Shown here: one piece after another, positions 24,726 through 31,916 of the stretch | Layout: every line of letters starts with the position of its first letter | How positions within the stretch are numbered: position 1 is the first letter of the stretch | DNA from: Paenibacillus sp. YN15 | GTDB lineage: Bacteria; Bacillota; Bacilli; Paenibacillales; NBRC-103111 | Direction: 5' to 3' | Length of the DNA stretch: 64,000 nt | Assembly (NCBI RefSeq): GCF_003285005.1 | Contig: NZ_QMFA01000002.1 | Location: 1-64,000, forward strand | Program-made: the position numbers and the translations under genes | Notes under the pieces: generated by a model | What the model saw: only the letters and a program-made list of their open reading frames with translations | Told to the model about the DNA's origin: nothing | The model's database searches: none

Positions 24726-25950
24726 TTCCCGCCGCATTTGGGAGATGCTGATGATTCCGGTGTTGGGGTTGGCATTGTTTTTGCGGCTTCACTTTTTGCG
24801 GAACGGGCAATTGGAGCCCTTGGAGTGGGATCAACTGAACTACACCAGGATGGCTCTGCAATGGCTGGAGACGGGGGTGTATGCCTACCGGGACACGGCG
24901 CCCAATACGCTGGTAACGCCGGGATTTCCTGCTTTTCTGGCGCTGATTTTCCGGGTGTTCGGATATGACCGTCCCGAGGCTGCCTTGATGCTGGTGAGAG
25001 AGCTTCAATGCTTCATCCCGCTGATTGCCGTCTGGTTTTTGTACCGGACCGGCTGCCGGCTGTTTTCGCCTGGAGCGGGTGTGCTGGCCGCAATGTTTGC
25101 CGCTGTTTATCCGTCCTATGTCTGGTCCTCTTCGCTGATTTTGACGGAGGTGATCTTCCTTTCATCTTTTTGCGTGCTGCTGTTCTTGCAGGTCCGGATC
25201 ATCCAGGAAAACCGCCCGGCTGATCATATTCTGGCCGGAGTGATGCTGGCCGTGACGGTGCTTATCCGCCCCAATGCGCTGCCTTTAGGTGTGGTGCCGT
25301 ATCTGTTTTTATGGATTAGGGGGAAAAAGCTGCCCTGGCTCATGATCGTAAGGGCGGTCGTCTCCTTCAGCGTCATCATGCTGCCCTGGTGGATACGCAA
25401 CTGGATCACCTTCCATGAATTTATCCCCATTGCCAAGGGAGAAGCGGGCAATCCGTTCCTGGGCGGGACCGATCCGTATTTCCGGGGAACCATTGATTGG
25501 ACCGCCGTGGGCGAGGAGGGACAGTTTCAGGAGGGCTTGCGGAGAATCCGGGAGGGGCTTGTCCAGGACCCGCTGCTCTGGATCGGCTGGTTTACCGTCG
25601 GCAAGTTCCGGGTGTTTTTCCGAACGCTGTGGGTGGGGGCCTATCCGTTTTCCGTGCCGGAGTGGTACTTCTATCTGCTGAACAAGCTTCATTTTGCCTT
25701 GGTGTATACCGGATTGGCCGTGCTGCCGATGATGGCGCTGCGGGGCAGATTGCCGTATGGGATTCTGCTGGCAGGGCTGGCCGTATTTTGGGGAGTGCAT
25801 CAGCTGTTTATCCCGGTGGACCGGTATTTGTACGGCATGCTGCCCTTCCTGATGCTGGGGGTGGCGGGGGTTGCCGCGGAGCTGGCGGAGGCTGTGGTCA
25901 GCAGAGGAAGAATGCTGCTTCCCAGCCTCAAACGGATTGCACAGGATTAA
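24718..25950 (+). CDS. ArnT/PMT-like family 39 membrane glycosyltransferase
   Basis: The 410-residue protein has about ten membrane segments and the first periplasmic-type loop with WDQLNYTRMALQWLETG, the acidic motif region of GT39 enzymes, followed by TLVTPGFPAFLALIFRV. RPNALPLGVVPYLFLW is also family-like. It would use a polyprenyl-phosphate sugar made by the preceding GT2 enzyme to glycosylate a lipid or protein outside the membrane. Last gene of the operon; a bidirectional terminator follows. Confidence 0.82.
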   Translation: MVSSRRIWEMLMIPVLGLALFLRLHFLRNGQLEPLEWDQLNYTRMALQWLETGVYAYRDTAPNTLVTPGFPAFLALIFRVFGYDRPEAALMLVRELQCFIPLIAVWFLYRTGCRLFSPGAGVLAAMFAAVYPSYVWSSSLILTEVIFLSSFCVLLFLQVRIIQENRPADHILAGVMLAVTVLIRPNALPLGVVPYLFLWIRGKKLPWLMIVRAVVSFSVIMLPWWIRNWITFHEFIPIAKGEAGNPFLGGTDPYFRGTIDWTAVGEEGQFQEGLRRIREGLVQDPLLWIGWFTVGKFRVFFRTLWVGAYPFSVPEWYFYLLNKLHFALVYTGLAVLPMMALRGRLPYGILLAGLAVFWGVHQLFIPVDRYLYGMLPFLMLGVAGVAAELAEAVVSRGRMLLPSLKRIAQD

Positions 25951-25974
25951 GACTTGCCTCAAATGTGCGCAGAT

Positions 25975-26027
25975 AAAAAGCCATCCCCGCTCCGGTTAAT
26001 AACCCGGAAAAACTGGGGATGGCTTTT
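25975..26027. terminator. Bidirectional terminator
   Basis: AAGCCATCCCC at the left pairs with GGGGATGGCTT at the right, with A- and T-runs at the two ends, so it can serve both the glycosyltransferase operon and the convergent CBS gene. Confidence 0.8.
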
Positions 26028-26030
26028 GTG

Positions 26031-26447
26031 CTATTTCACACTGTTGCCCAACAGACTTTTGGCAGAATACTCAATAATTTCGCCGCGCCGCACAATCCCG
26101 ATGAAGATGCCGTTATCATCCACCACCGGCACGAAATTCTGGACCTTGGCCAGCCGGAGCAGATCCTCCATATTGGAGTCGATCCGCACTGTTTCGTGCT
26201 TGGTGCGCAGTGGCACGTCGGCGAGGGTGAAGTGGTGGGCGGTTTCAAAAACCAGGTCTTGCTTGGACTTAAAGAACCAAAGCAGGTCTCCTTCTGTCAC
26301 CGTACCGGCATAAGCGCCGTTTTCCTTCAGGATCGGCACAGCCGTATACCGGTGGAACTCCATCTTTTCCAGAGTCTGGCGGAGGGTGGAGTGGGTGGAC
26401 AAACAGACGACTTCCTGCTTGGGCAGGAGAAAAAAGGCAATATTCAT
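26031..26447 (-). CDS. Tandem CBS-domain protein
   Basis: The start at ATG 26447 (MNIAFFLLPKQEV) gives 138 residues; GGAG is 10 bases upstream. Two CBS motifs fill the protein: residues 9-60 (FHRYTAVPILKENGAYAGTVTEGDLLW) and 75-130 (VQNFVPVVDDNGIFIGIVRRGEII). Such stand-alone pairs bind adenine nucleotides and act as energy or second-messenger sensors. The layout resembles B. subtilis DarB-like proteins, but assignment to that orthologue is not certain. Probably a single-gene unit. Confidence 0.85.
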   Translation of the reverse strand: MNIAFFLLPKQEVVCLSTHSTLRQTLEKMEFHRYTAVPILKENGAYAGTVTEGDLLWFFKSKQDLVFETAHHFTLADVPLRTKHETVRIDSNMEDLLRLAKVQNFVPVVDDNGIFIGIVRRGEIIEYSAKSLLGNSVK

Positions 26448-26520
26448 TATTGGCTGACTCCTTATCAAACAATTATCAGTCCCATTCTCATTGTATCAGA
26501 AGTTGCGGCAGGATGATACT

Positions 26521-26574
26521 CAAGAGCTTTCCGTGAGGAAAGCTTGCGTCGTAAGCATACGCTAAGAGCTCTTG
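26521..26574. repeat. Compound hairpin repeat (GNNA loop + TGCGTCGTAAGCATA)
   Basis: An outer stem CAAGAGCT/AGCTCTTG encloses GCTTTCC-GTGA-GGAAAGC and the tail TTGCGTCGTAAGCATA. Two related units occur at 42417-42503. Confidence 0.7.
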
Positions 26575-26644
26575 CCGGAATGTCCCGCTTGCTGTTCCCG
26601 CATAGAAAAAATCTGCCCGCTCATCCTATAAAGGCAAACAGCTA

Positions 26645-27202
26645 ATGAAGCGAGGAGTGAACAAGCGGATGAATCGTGCATTGGGAACGGCATTAGCAAG
26701 CGTAGGCGCCGCGCAATTTTTGAAGGTGCCCATATCTTTTGCCAAAACCGGACAATGGAGATGGTCGGCGCTTACGGAATCCGGGGGAATGCCCAGCTCC
26801 CATTCCGCGGGGGCAGCCGCGTTGGCCGCTTATACGGCCCTCAAAAAAGGCACCCACTCCATGGAATTTGCCATCAGTGCCCTCTATGGCCTGATCGTCA
26901 TGGCGGATGCCATGGGGGTGCGGCGCCATGCCGGCGAGATTGCCGTTGAGGTCAATGCTCTGGGCCAGCGGGTGGAGGGGCTGTCCGGCAAACCGCCAAG
27001 CATGCGCCGCAGACGCCCCGCCGCCGAGCTTCAGGAAAAGCTGGGCCATTTGCCCATTGAAGTGGCTGCCGGCACAGTGCTGGGCATCGGCATCGGGGCC
27101 ATCAGCTTTTTCCGGGAATGGGAGAAAACTGCGTCTGCTTCCGCTTGCAAAGGGGCAACCCAAGACTGGATTTCCCGGACCAAACGACTGATCCGGGTTT
27201 GA
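26645..27202 (+). CDS. Divergent PAP2-type (DUF212, YuiD-like) membrane protein
   Basis: The 185-residue protein shows the family pattern: an N-terminal ALASVGAAQFLKVP, then the phosphatase-like TESGGMPSSHSAGAAAL and later YGLIVMADAMGVRRHAGE, giving the Ser-His and Arg-His pairs of acid phosphatase/PAP2 folds, plus a C-terminal HLPIEVAAGTVLGIGIG. It would be a membrane enzyme acting on a lipid or polyprenyl phosphate; the exact substrate of DUF212 is unproven. Residues 160-185 form an extra hydrophilic tail. AAGCGAGGAG lies upstream of the MNRALG codon at 26669, an alternative start. Confidence 0.85.
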   Translation: MKRGVNKRMNRALGTALASVGAAQFLKVPISFAKTGQWRWSALTESGGMPSSHSAGAAALAAYTALKKGTHSMEFAISALYGLIVMADAMGVRRHAGEIAVEVNALGQRVEGLSGKPPSMRRRRPAAELQEKLGHLPIEVAAGTVLGIGIGAISFFREWEKTASASACKGATQDWISRTKRLIRV

Positions 27203-27260
27203 CGAATGAAAGCGGACAGGCTATGATAAATCCTATCCAATTTAGATAGGAGTCCGATCC

Positions 27261-27698
27261 ATGATCATTATTCCAGTTGCAACCCGCCAGGAGCTGGATG
27301 CCTGCCTGGCTATCCGTATGGAGGTATTCGTCAACGAGCAGCAGGTTCCTTTTGAAGAGGAGCTGGACGAATATGATGTTTCGCCGGAGGCATGCCATCA
27401 TGTGCTGATGACGGACGGGGACAAGCCTGTAGCCACCGGCAGATGGAAGGTCTACGAAGACGGTACCGCCAAGCTGCAGCGGATCGCGGTGCTGAAGGAA
27501 TACCGCGGCGGAGGCACCGGGCGGCTGCTGATGGAAGCCCTGGAGGACAGCGCCCGCCAGGCCGGGATGAAGCGGGCGATCCTGGATGGGCAGTGCCACG
27601 CCGAGGGCTTTTACAAGAAGCAGGGGTACCAAACCATCTCCACAGAGCCCTTCTTGGATGCCGGTATTCTCCATGTACGGATGGTGAAGGAGCTGTAA
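27261..27698 (+). CDS. GNAT-family N-acetyltransferase
   Basis: The 145-residue protein has the GNAT core: IRMEVFVNEQQVPFEEELDEYD (as in ElaA/YjcF proteins), strand VATGRWKVYEDG, the acetyl-CoA loop LKEYRGGGTGRLLMEALE and CHAEGFYKKQGYQTI. The substrate is unknown. A small inverted repeat, CCTATC-GATAGG, overlaps the AGGAG ribosome site just upstream of ATG 27261 and could hinder initiation. Confidence 0.88.
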   Translation: MIIIPVATRQELDACLAIRMEVFVNEQQVPFEEELDEYDVSPEACHHVLMTDGDKPVATGRWKVYEDGTAKLQRIAVLKEYRGGGTGRLLMEALEDSARQAGMKRAILDGQCHAEGFYKKQGYQTISTEPFLDAGILHVRMVKEL

Positions 27699-27722
27699 GC
27701 TTGTTGAGCAATGCCGGTCCGG

Positions 27723-29612
27723 TTACATGCTCTCCGGAGCGGGCAGGCCAAGCACCTGCAAGGCGTCCCCCAGCGTCTCGCGGAAACGGTCCGTCAGCCA
27801 AAGACGGAAGCGAAGCAAGGTCTCCTCACCAGCTTTCAGAATGGGGCAATGGGCGTAAAACTGGTTAAACAGCGCCGCCAGCTCATAGGCATAATTGGCG
27901 ATCAGATGCGGGGCCAGCTCCGCCCCCGCCGCGGCAAGAGTTTCCTGCCAGCCGGAGAGGTGGCGCAAAAGGGCATGCTCTTCCTCCGCAAGCAGCGGGA
28001 AGCTTTCCGGTACTGTGGCCGCCACAGGGCCGGAGGCTTCTTTTGCTTTGCCCAGGACATTGCAGGAGCGGGCGTAGGCATACATCAGGTAAATGCCTGT
28101 ATTGCCCGTTACCTCCGTGGCCTGCTCCAGATCGAACACCACCTCGGTCTGGAGATTGTAGCGCAAAAGATAATAGCGGATGGCAGCGGCGGCCAGCGCC
28201 TGGCTGGAGATGCCTTCCTTGTTCGCCGATTTGCTGCAGATAATCTCTTCCATTCTGGAGAGCAGGGTAAGGCTGCGGATGCCGATGCCCTGTCTGCCGG
28301 ACATGGCGTAGGAGGCTTTTCCGGCACTTGTGTCAACCCCCAGCTCTGCCGCCGAAGCAGGGCTTAGGGAAACCACGCCGTAGGCCACATGGCGCAGACG
28401 ATCGGCCTGCTGGCGGAAGCCAAGGGCGGCCAGCGCCTGCTTCACCACAGCCTGCGGGTATTCCTGGCGCTGGTCAATAACATTGATAACCATATCGCCG
28501 CTGCCGAAGGGAAGGGCGGCTTCGCCTTCCTCCGCCGTGGTCCAAAGTCCGCCGCCCCAAGGCTTATAACGGAAATCCCGGCCCAGCAGCCCGAATTTCC
28601 AGAGGTGGTAGGCGATGTCCTTGGCCGTATACGTGAGGATTCCGTTGGACCTCACCAGCACCTTGTCAGCCACATATTCGGAATCCGCCGGAGTTTCCTC
28701 CTCGTTTTGCTTCAGAATCCGGCACCCGGCCAACTTGCCTTCCTCCACCTGAACGAAAAGCCCCGTAGTCGCAAGCAGTTGGGCAGCCGCATCCCAGAAT
28801 CCCTCTCTGACAATATTGCTCTCCCATACCAGAAGATCATAGCCGATTTGGAAACCGGCCATTTCCTCCAGGTGCTCTCTGACAATCCGCTCTGCGGTTA
28901 AGGTTCCCAGCCAGGCCAGGTTGCTGCCGCCCTCCTCCAGGGCATGGAGCACGCGGCTCCGTTCTCCTGCCAGCTCCGGTTCCTCCTCATATCTGCGGTT
29001 CACTGCCGCATACAAATCCCAGCAATAATCACCGAAGCGCTGATGCTTGCCCTTCACGGGCAGATTCAGAAGCCCAACCACCGTGTCCGCCAACTGGTTG
29101 CCCAAGTCATCAATGTAATTGTGGATTTCCACCTTGTAGCCCAGCCGTTTCAGCAGCCTGCCTAGGGTATCCCCAATGCAGGAGTTGCGGAGATGGCCCA
29201 CGTGGGAGCTTTTATTCGGATTAATTGAGGTGTGTTCAATAATTACCTTGCCTGATGGAGCAGGGGGCAGGGTGAAGGAGCAGCAGGCCCATTCTCTCCA
29301 GTCGATATAAAAATTGACAAACCCGGGAGGAGCGGTTTCGATCCGGGCCATAATGGCACCAAGCCAGGGGTCCCGCTGCAGGATGCGGGCCAATTGCTCC
29401 GCCAGCTTCATCGGAGGAAGGCGCAGCCGCTTGGTCAATTGGAGCGGAGCATTGGTTGCATAATCCCCATGCCGCAGCTGTCCGGGCTGTTCCACAGTAA
29501 GCCGCAGCTCTTCCATGCCGGTTAAGCTTCCGTCTCCAACCTCCCGCAGCAGCGCAATCACCCCATTTTCCACAGACGTTCTGACCTGTTGACCCAACAT
29601 ACCCATGCCCAT
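27723..29612 (-). CDS. argS: Arginyl-tRNA synthetase, atypical type
   Basis: The 629-residue protein has the N-terminal additional domain, an HIGH-like HVGHLRNS, EIHNYIDDLGNQ, ASYAMSGRQGIGIRSL in place of KMSKS, and the DALR anticodon-binding C-terminus (YAYELAALFNQFYAHCPIL). The MSGRQGIG variant recalls archaeal-type ArgRS rather than the usual Bacillus enzyme. Start 29612 follows GGAGGT with seven-base spacing; an in-frame upstream start (29651) lies in the leader. A T-box precedes it, so uncharged arginine tRNA should induce it. It may be a stress or second copy. Confidence 0.88.
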   Translation of the reverse strand: MGMGMLGQQVRTSVENGVIALLREVGDGSLTGMEELRLTVEQPGQLRHGDYATNAPLQLTKRLRLPPMKLAEQLARILQRDPWLGAIMARIETAPPGFVNFYIDWREWACCSFTLPPAPSGKVIIEHTSINPNKSSHVGHLRNSCIGDTLGRLLKRLGYKVEIHNYIDDLGNQLADTVVGLLNLPVKGKHQRFGDYCWDLYAAVNRRYEEEPELAGERSRVLHALEEGGSNLAWLGTLTAERIVREHLEEMAGFQIGYDLLVWESNIVREGFWDAAAQLLATTGLFVQVEEGKLAGCRILKQNEEETPADSEYVADKVLVRSNGILTYTAKDIAYHLWKFGLLGRDFRYKPWGGGLWTTAEEGEAALPFGSGDMVINVIDQRQEYPQAVVKQALAALGFRQQADRLRHVAYGVVSLSPASAAELGVDTSAGKASYAMSGRQGIGIRSLTLLSRMEEIICSKSANKEGISSQALAAAAIRYYLLRYNLQTEVVFDLEQATEVTGNTGIYLMYAYARSCNVLGKAKEASGPVAATVPESFPLLAEEEHALLRHLSGWQETLAAAGAELAPHLIANYAYELAALFNQFYAHCPILKAGEETLLRFRLWLTDRFRETLGDALQVLGLPAPESM

Positions 29613-29651
29613 ACCGCCACCTCCATCAATAGTCACACCTGTTATCTGCAC

Positions 29652-29899
29652 AAAAAAAACAGCCCCCGTCTCCCATTAAGAGACGAAAGCTGGCGCATTC
29701 GCGGTACCACTCTTATTGCCTCCCGAACATGGGGAAGCCACTCGAACAAAGATAACGGATTTACCGGGATTCCGCTAGGGGGAATCCATCTCATGGGCCC
29801 GTTCGCGTTCAGGGCGGCGTACCGGGTTCCACCATCTCCGGCTCGCTGGGACTGCCTGCCCAAAAGCTACTCTTCCATTTCACAGATATTGAAAATATG
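29652..29899 (-). promoter_or_regulatory. T-box leader of argS
   Basis: On the minus strand the canonical antiterminator bulge AGAGTGGTACCGCG (29700-29713) is followed by a terminator hairpin (29660-29692) with an eight-T tail. Stem I carries AGCGAGCCGGAGATGGTG. In the specifier region GAACGCGAAC, CGC (Arg) is a plausible specifier, which fits the gene, but the trinucleotide is inferred from position. Confidence 0.88.
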
Positions 29900-29905
29900 G
29901 GATTC

Positions 29906-29934
29906 ATTATAGCAGCAACCTATTGCTTCCGCAA
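29906..29934 (-). promoter_or_regulatory. SigA promoter of the T-box-argS transcript
   Basis: On the minus strand, TTGCGG (29929-29934), 17 bases and TATAAT (29906-29911). Confidence 0.75.
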
Positions 29935-29973
29935 GGCGGTCCGGAATTTTAGCCCAGGATTTTAGCCTAATCA

Positions 29974-30155
29974 TTATACTCCAAAAATCATATATAAATA
30001 CTCGCAGAAGCCCAAATCCGGTCATTGTATCTGAAAATTCAGATATAAAACCGTGTTTTGGTCCCAACCCACCGGATTATGCTTGAAAAATCAAATACAA
30101 CCAACTGAAATGGGCCCCTCCCGGGTAATTATGATCGAAAATTCATACATAAAGG
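29974..30155. repeat. Tandem ~51-bp degenerate palindrome array, four units
   Basis: Cores near 29974, 30026, 30077 and 30129 are spaced 51-52 bp and share the form TRTATCTGAAAATTCAGATA (the second unit has a perfect ATCTGAA/TTCAGAT palindrome). Spacers are less conserved. A related array is at 42659-42839. No gene is seen in the region. Confidence 0.65.
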
Positions 30156-30201
30156 CCTCGGATGCTTCAGACTCATCGGTAAAATTCTTTTAAAGCAACC
30201 A

Positions 30202-30230
30202 TTGAAAAATCGGGATTGTTGTACTATAAT
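30202..30230 (+). promoter_or_regulatory. SigA promoter of tRNA-Thr
   Basis: TTGAAA (30202-30207), 17 bases, TATAAT (30225-30230), with the tRNA starting about 19 bases downstream. Confidence 0.75.
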
Positions 30231-30248
30231 CGTTTTTGTCGTTGTTTT

Positions 30249-30319
30249 GCCGAGTTAGTTAAATGGTATAACAGTGCACTCGTAATGCACAATTAGCAGT
30301 TCGATTCTGCTACTCGGCA
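30249..30319 (+). tRNA. tRNA-Thr (anticodon CGT)
   Basis: A 71-nt cloverleaf has acceptor GCCGAGT/ACTCGGC, a short D arm GTTA-AATGGTA-TAAC, anticodon stem GTGCA/TGCAC with loop CTCGTAA (anticodon CGT), a four-base variable loop and T arm AGCAG-TTCGATT-CTGCT. CCA is not encoded. The small D and variable loops are unusual for a threonine tRNA. Confidence 0.88.
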
Positions 30320-30329
30320 CTTCGCAACA

Positions 30330-30375
30330 AAATCCGCCTGCGCTTCCCATTCCGGGGACGTAGGCGGATTTTTTT
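30330..30375 (+). terminator. Terminator of tRNA-Thr
   Basis: AATCCGCCTGCG pairs with CGTAGGCGGATT and is followed by T residues. Confidence 0.8.
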
Positions 30376-30474
30376 AGGCGAAAACCCCCGCAAACCCTTG
30401 AACCACCGGACACGGATAGGCATATAGTATTCTACGCTTATGCCTCGTGAAGGCACCCCAAGAAAGGTCGGTGG

Positions 30475-30690
30475 ATGAGTATGTCCAAGAATAAAACCGC
30501 CAAAAAGAATGATCCGCCCTCGAGTCTTGACCGCAACCGGTTTAATATGAAGGTGGTCACCTCCGACACCTGCCGGTCCTGCAAAACGCCTTGCTCCCGC
30601 GGCATGAGGTATGTTGCGCATATGAACGAACCCGGCTCCGTCGGCAAAGGCGTACCCTGCATTTTGACCCGGGGCAAAGGCTACAAATAA
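30475..30690 (+). CDS. Small Cys-rich basic protein, unknown function
   Basis: The 71-residue product has a Lys-rich N-terminus (KNKTAKKN) and a core with CRSCKTPCSRGMRY and later GKGVPCILTRGKGYK. Four Cys residues in a CxxCxxxC plus C pattern could bind zinc. AAAGG lies seven bases before ATG 30475; a second ATG (30481) is possible. It lies between tRNA-Thr and a convergent Spo0E-like gene. I do not recognise the family. Confidence 0.65.
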   Translation: MSMSKNKTAKKNDPPSSLDRNRFNMKVVTSDTCRSCKTPCSRGMRYVAHMNEPGSVGKGVPCILTRGKGYK

Positions 30691-30708
30691 CCGGTTCGCC
30701 CAGGCGCG

Positions 30709-30733
30709 CAAAAAGCCGCCCTCAGGCGGCCCG
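30709..30733 (-). terminator. Terminator of the Spo0E-like gene
   Basis: GCCGCC/GGCGGC hairpin whose minus-strand reading ends in TTTTT. Confidence 0.7.
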
Positions 30734-30748
30734 CAAAAACTGTATTTC

Positions 30749-30922
30749 CTATGTAAGCCCCGTCCGCTGCTGCTTCATCTCCTGCAGAATCAGAATGTCC
30801 AGACGCTGGCTCAGGGCAAGCACCCGGGGATCCAGGAAATTAAACTGGCTCTGTTCGACGAGATGGACCAGCAGCTTCTTTAGTTCGCAGATTTCAACAT
30901 CAAGGTTGGTTGGAATAGGCAT
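30749..30922 (-). CDS. Spo0E-like sporulation phosphatase
   Basis: The 57-residue protein (start ATG 30922 after GGAGG) has the Spo0E-family core: ELKKLLVHLVEQ, then DPRVLALSQRLDILIL with the SQxLD motif at residues 38-42. Members dephosphorylate Spo0A~P and delay sporulation. A longer in-frame extension to 31084 lacks a ribosome site and is rejected. Length is normal for small Spo0E paralogues. Confidence 0.85.
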   Translation of the reverse strand: MPIPTNLDVEICELKKLLVHLVEQSQFNFLDPRVLALSQRLDILILQEMKQQRTGLT

Positions 30923-31082
30923 TGTTGTCCTCCACGAAAGCGGCTTTTGGCAGAGTGTGTACGCTGATCGCTTTAATTGTAACGGAAATGTGTCCGGCAG
31001 ATCAATCGGTTGTTGCTGGAAGCCCGGGCATAATCCGCTTTTTCCGAATATCATGTCAGTAAAAGCCGAAAGGGGGATTGGC

Positions 31083-31856
31083 ATGGAGATTGTCTGGAAA
31101 GGAAATCAATACACCAATTCCAGCCCGCGCAACGGGATTGTCCCTTTTGTCATCGTTAACCATATTTCGGCGGGCACCATGAGCAGCATGGACAACTGGT
31201 TTACCGATCCCGGCAACCAGGTTTCCTCCGCCCATTACGGGGTGGCCAGAGACGGCCGCATTCATCAGTATGTGGCAGTTGACCGGATGGCCTGGGCCAA
31301 CGGAATCTCCCAGGAGCAATTCGCCAAAGCCACCGCCCAGGTGGTTCATGATATGAATATGAACCCGAATCTATATACCGTTTCCATTGAGCATGAGGGG
31401 ACGGATGGGGACTTGACGGAGGCCCAGTTTCAGTCGTCCGTCTGGCTGCACCGGCATATCCGCAAGATTGTGCGGGATATCTGGCAGAAGGACTTCCCGC
31501 TGGACACGTATCATGTCTTGGGGCATTACCAAATCAATCCGGTCCAGAAGCCGGACTGTCCCGGGCCGAAATTCCCTTGGGCCCGGCTGTATAAGACCTT
31601 GGCTGAGCCGGAGATAGGAGATGAGGAAATGGAAGAGTTGCTGGCCCGCTTGGCGGCATTGGAGGCGCAGAAGGCGCAGTTGGAGGCAAGAGTGGCGGCG
31701 CTGGAGGCTGTGGAGCATCTTCCCGGCATACCCGACTGGGCCCAGGACGCCGTGAACAAAGCGGTGGCCCAGGGGCTGATCGATACCCCCCAGGGCGGCT
31801 CCTTTGATTTCTACCGCCTTCTGACCATTCTGAACCGCAAAGGTCTTTTGGGATAA
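31083..31856 (+). CDS. N-acetylmuramoyl-L-alanine amidase (Amidase_2/PGRP type)
   Basis: The 257-residue protein starts at ATG 31083 after a G-rich site. The amidase domain (1-165) has zinc ligands His27 (IVNHISAG), a second His in VLGHYQINP and Cys in KPDCPGPKF, plus SIEHEG. A coiled-coil linker (EELLARLAALEAQKAQLEARVAAL, shown in part: LAALEAQKAQLEARVAAL) leads to a C-terminal module with IPDWAQDAVNKAVAQGLI seen in amidases. It lacks an N-terminal signal peptide, as in phage endolysins and some sporulation or prophage amidases. No holin is adjacent. Confidence 0.85.
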   Translation: MEIVWKGNQYTNSSPRNGIVPFVIVNHISAGTMSSMDNWFTDPGNQVSSAHYGVARDGRIHQYVAVDRMAWANGISQEQFAKATAQVVHDMNMNPNLYTVSIEHEGTDGDLTEAQFQSSVWLHRHIRKIVRDIWQKDFPLDTYHVLGHYQINPVQKPDCPGPKFPWARLYKTLAEPEIGDEEMEELLARLAALEAQKAQLEARVAALEAVEHLPGIPDWAQDAVNKAVAQGLIDTPQGGSFDFYRLLTILNRKGLLG

Positions 31857-31874
31857 GAAAATGATCTTCGGGAT

Positions 31875-31902
31875 CAAAAACAGCACCCCGCGGGGTGCTG
31901 TT
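31875..31902 (-). terminator. Terminator of gltX
   Basis: CAGCACCCCG/CGGGGTGCTG hairpin with an A-run on the left, read as T-run on the minus strand. Confidence 0.8.
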
Positions 31903-31916
31903 GTGGTGTTCGCGAA

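Noticed and set aside
29974-30155. CRISPR array
   Set aside because: Units are degenerate palindromes with partly conserved spacers and no cas genes are in the window.
30591-31082. Long upstream extension of the amidase
   Set aside because: The extension overlaps the Spo0E-like gene on the other strand and lacks a start signal; ATG 31083 has a ribosome site.
31083-31856. Amidase as part of the prophage
   Set aside because: It is 27 kb away from the tail genes with core genes between, so linkage is not supported.
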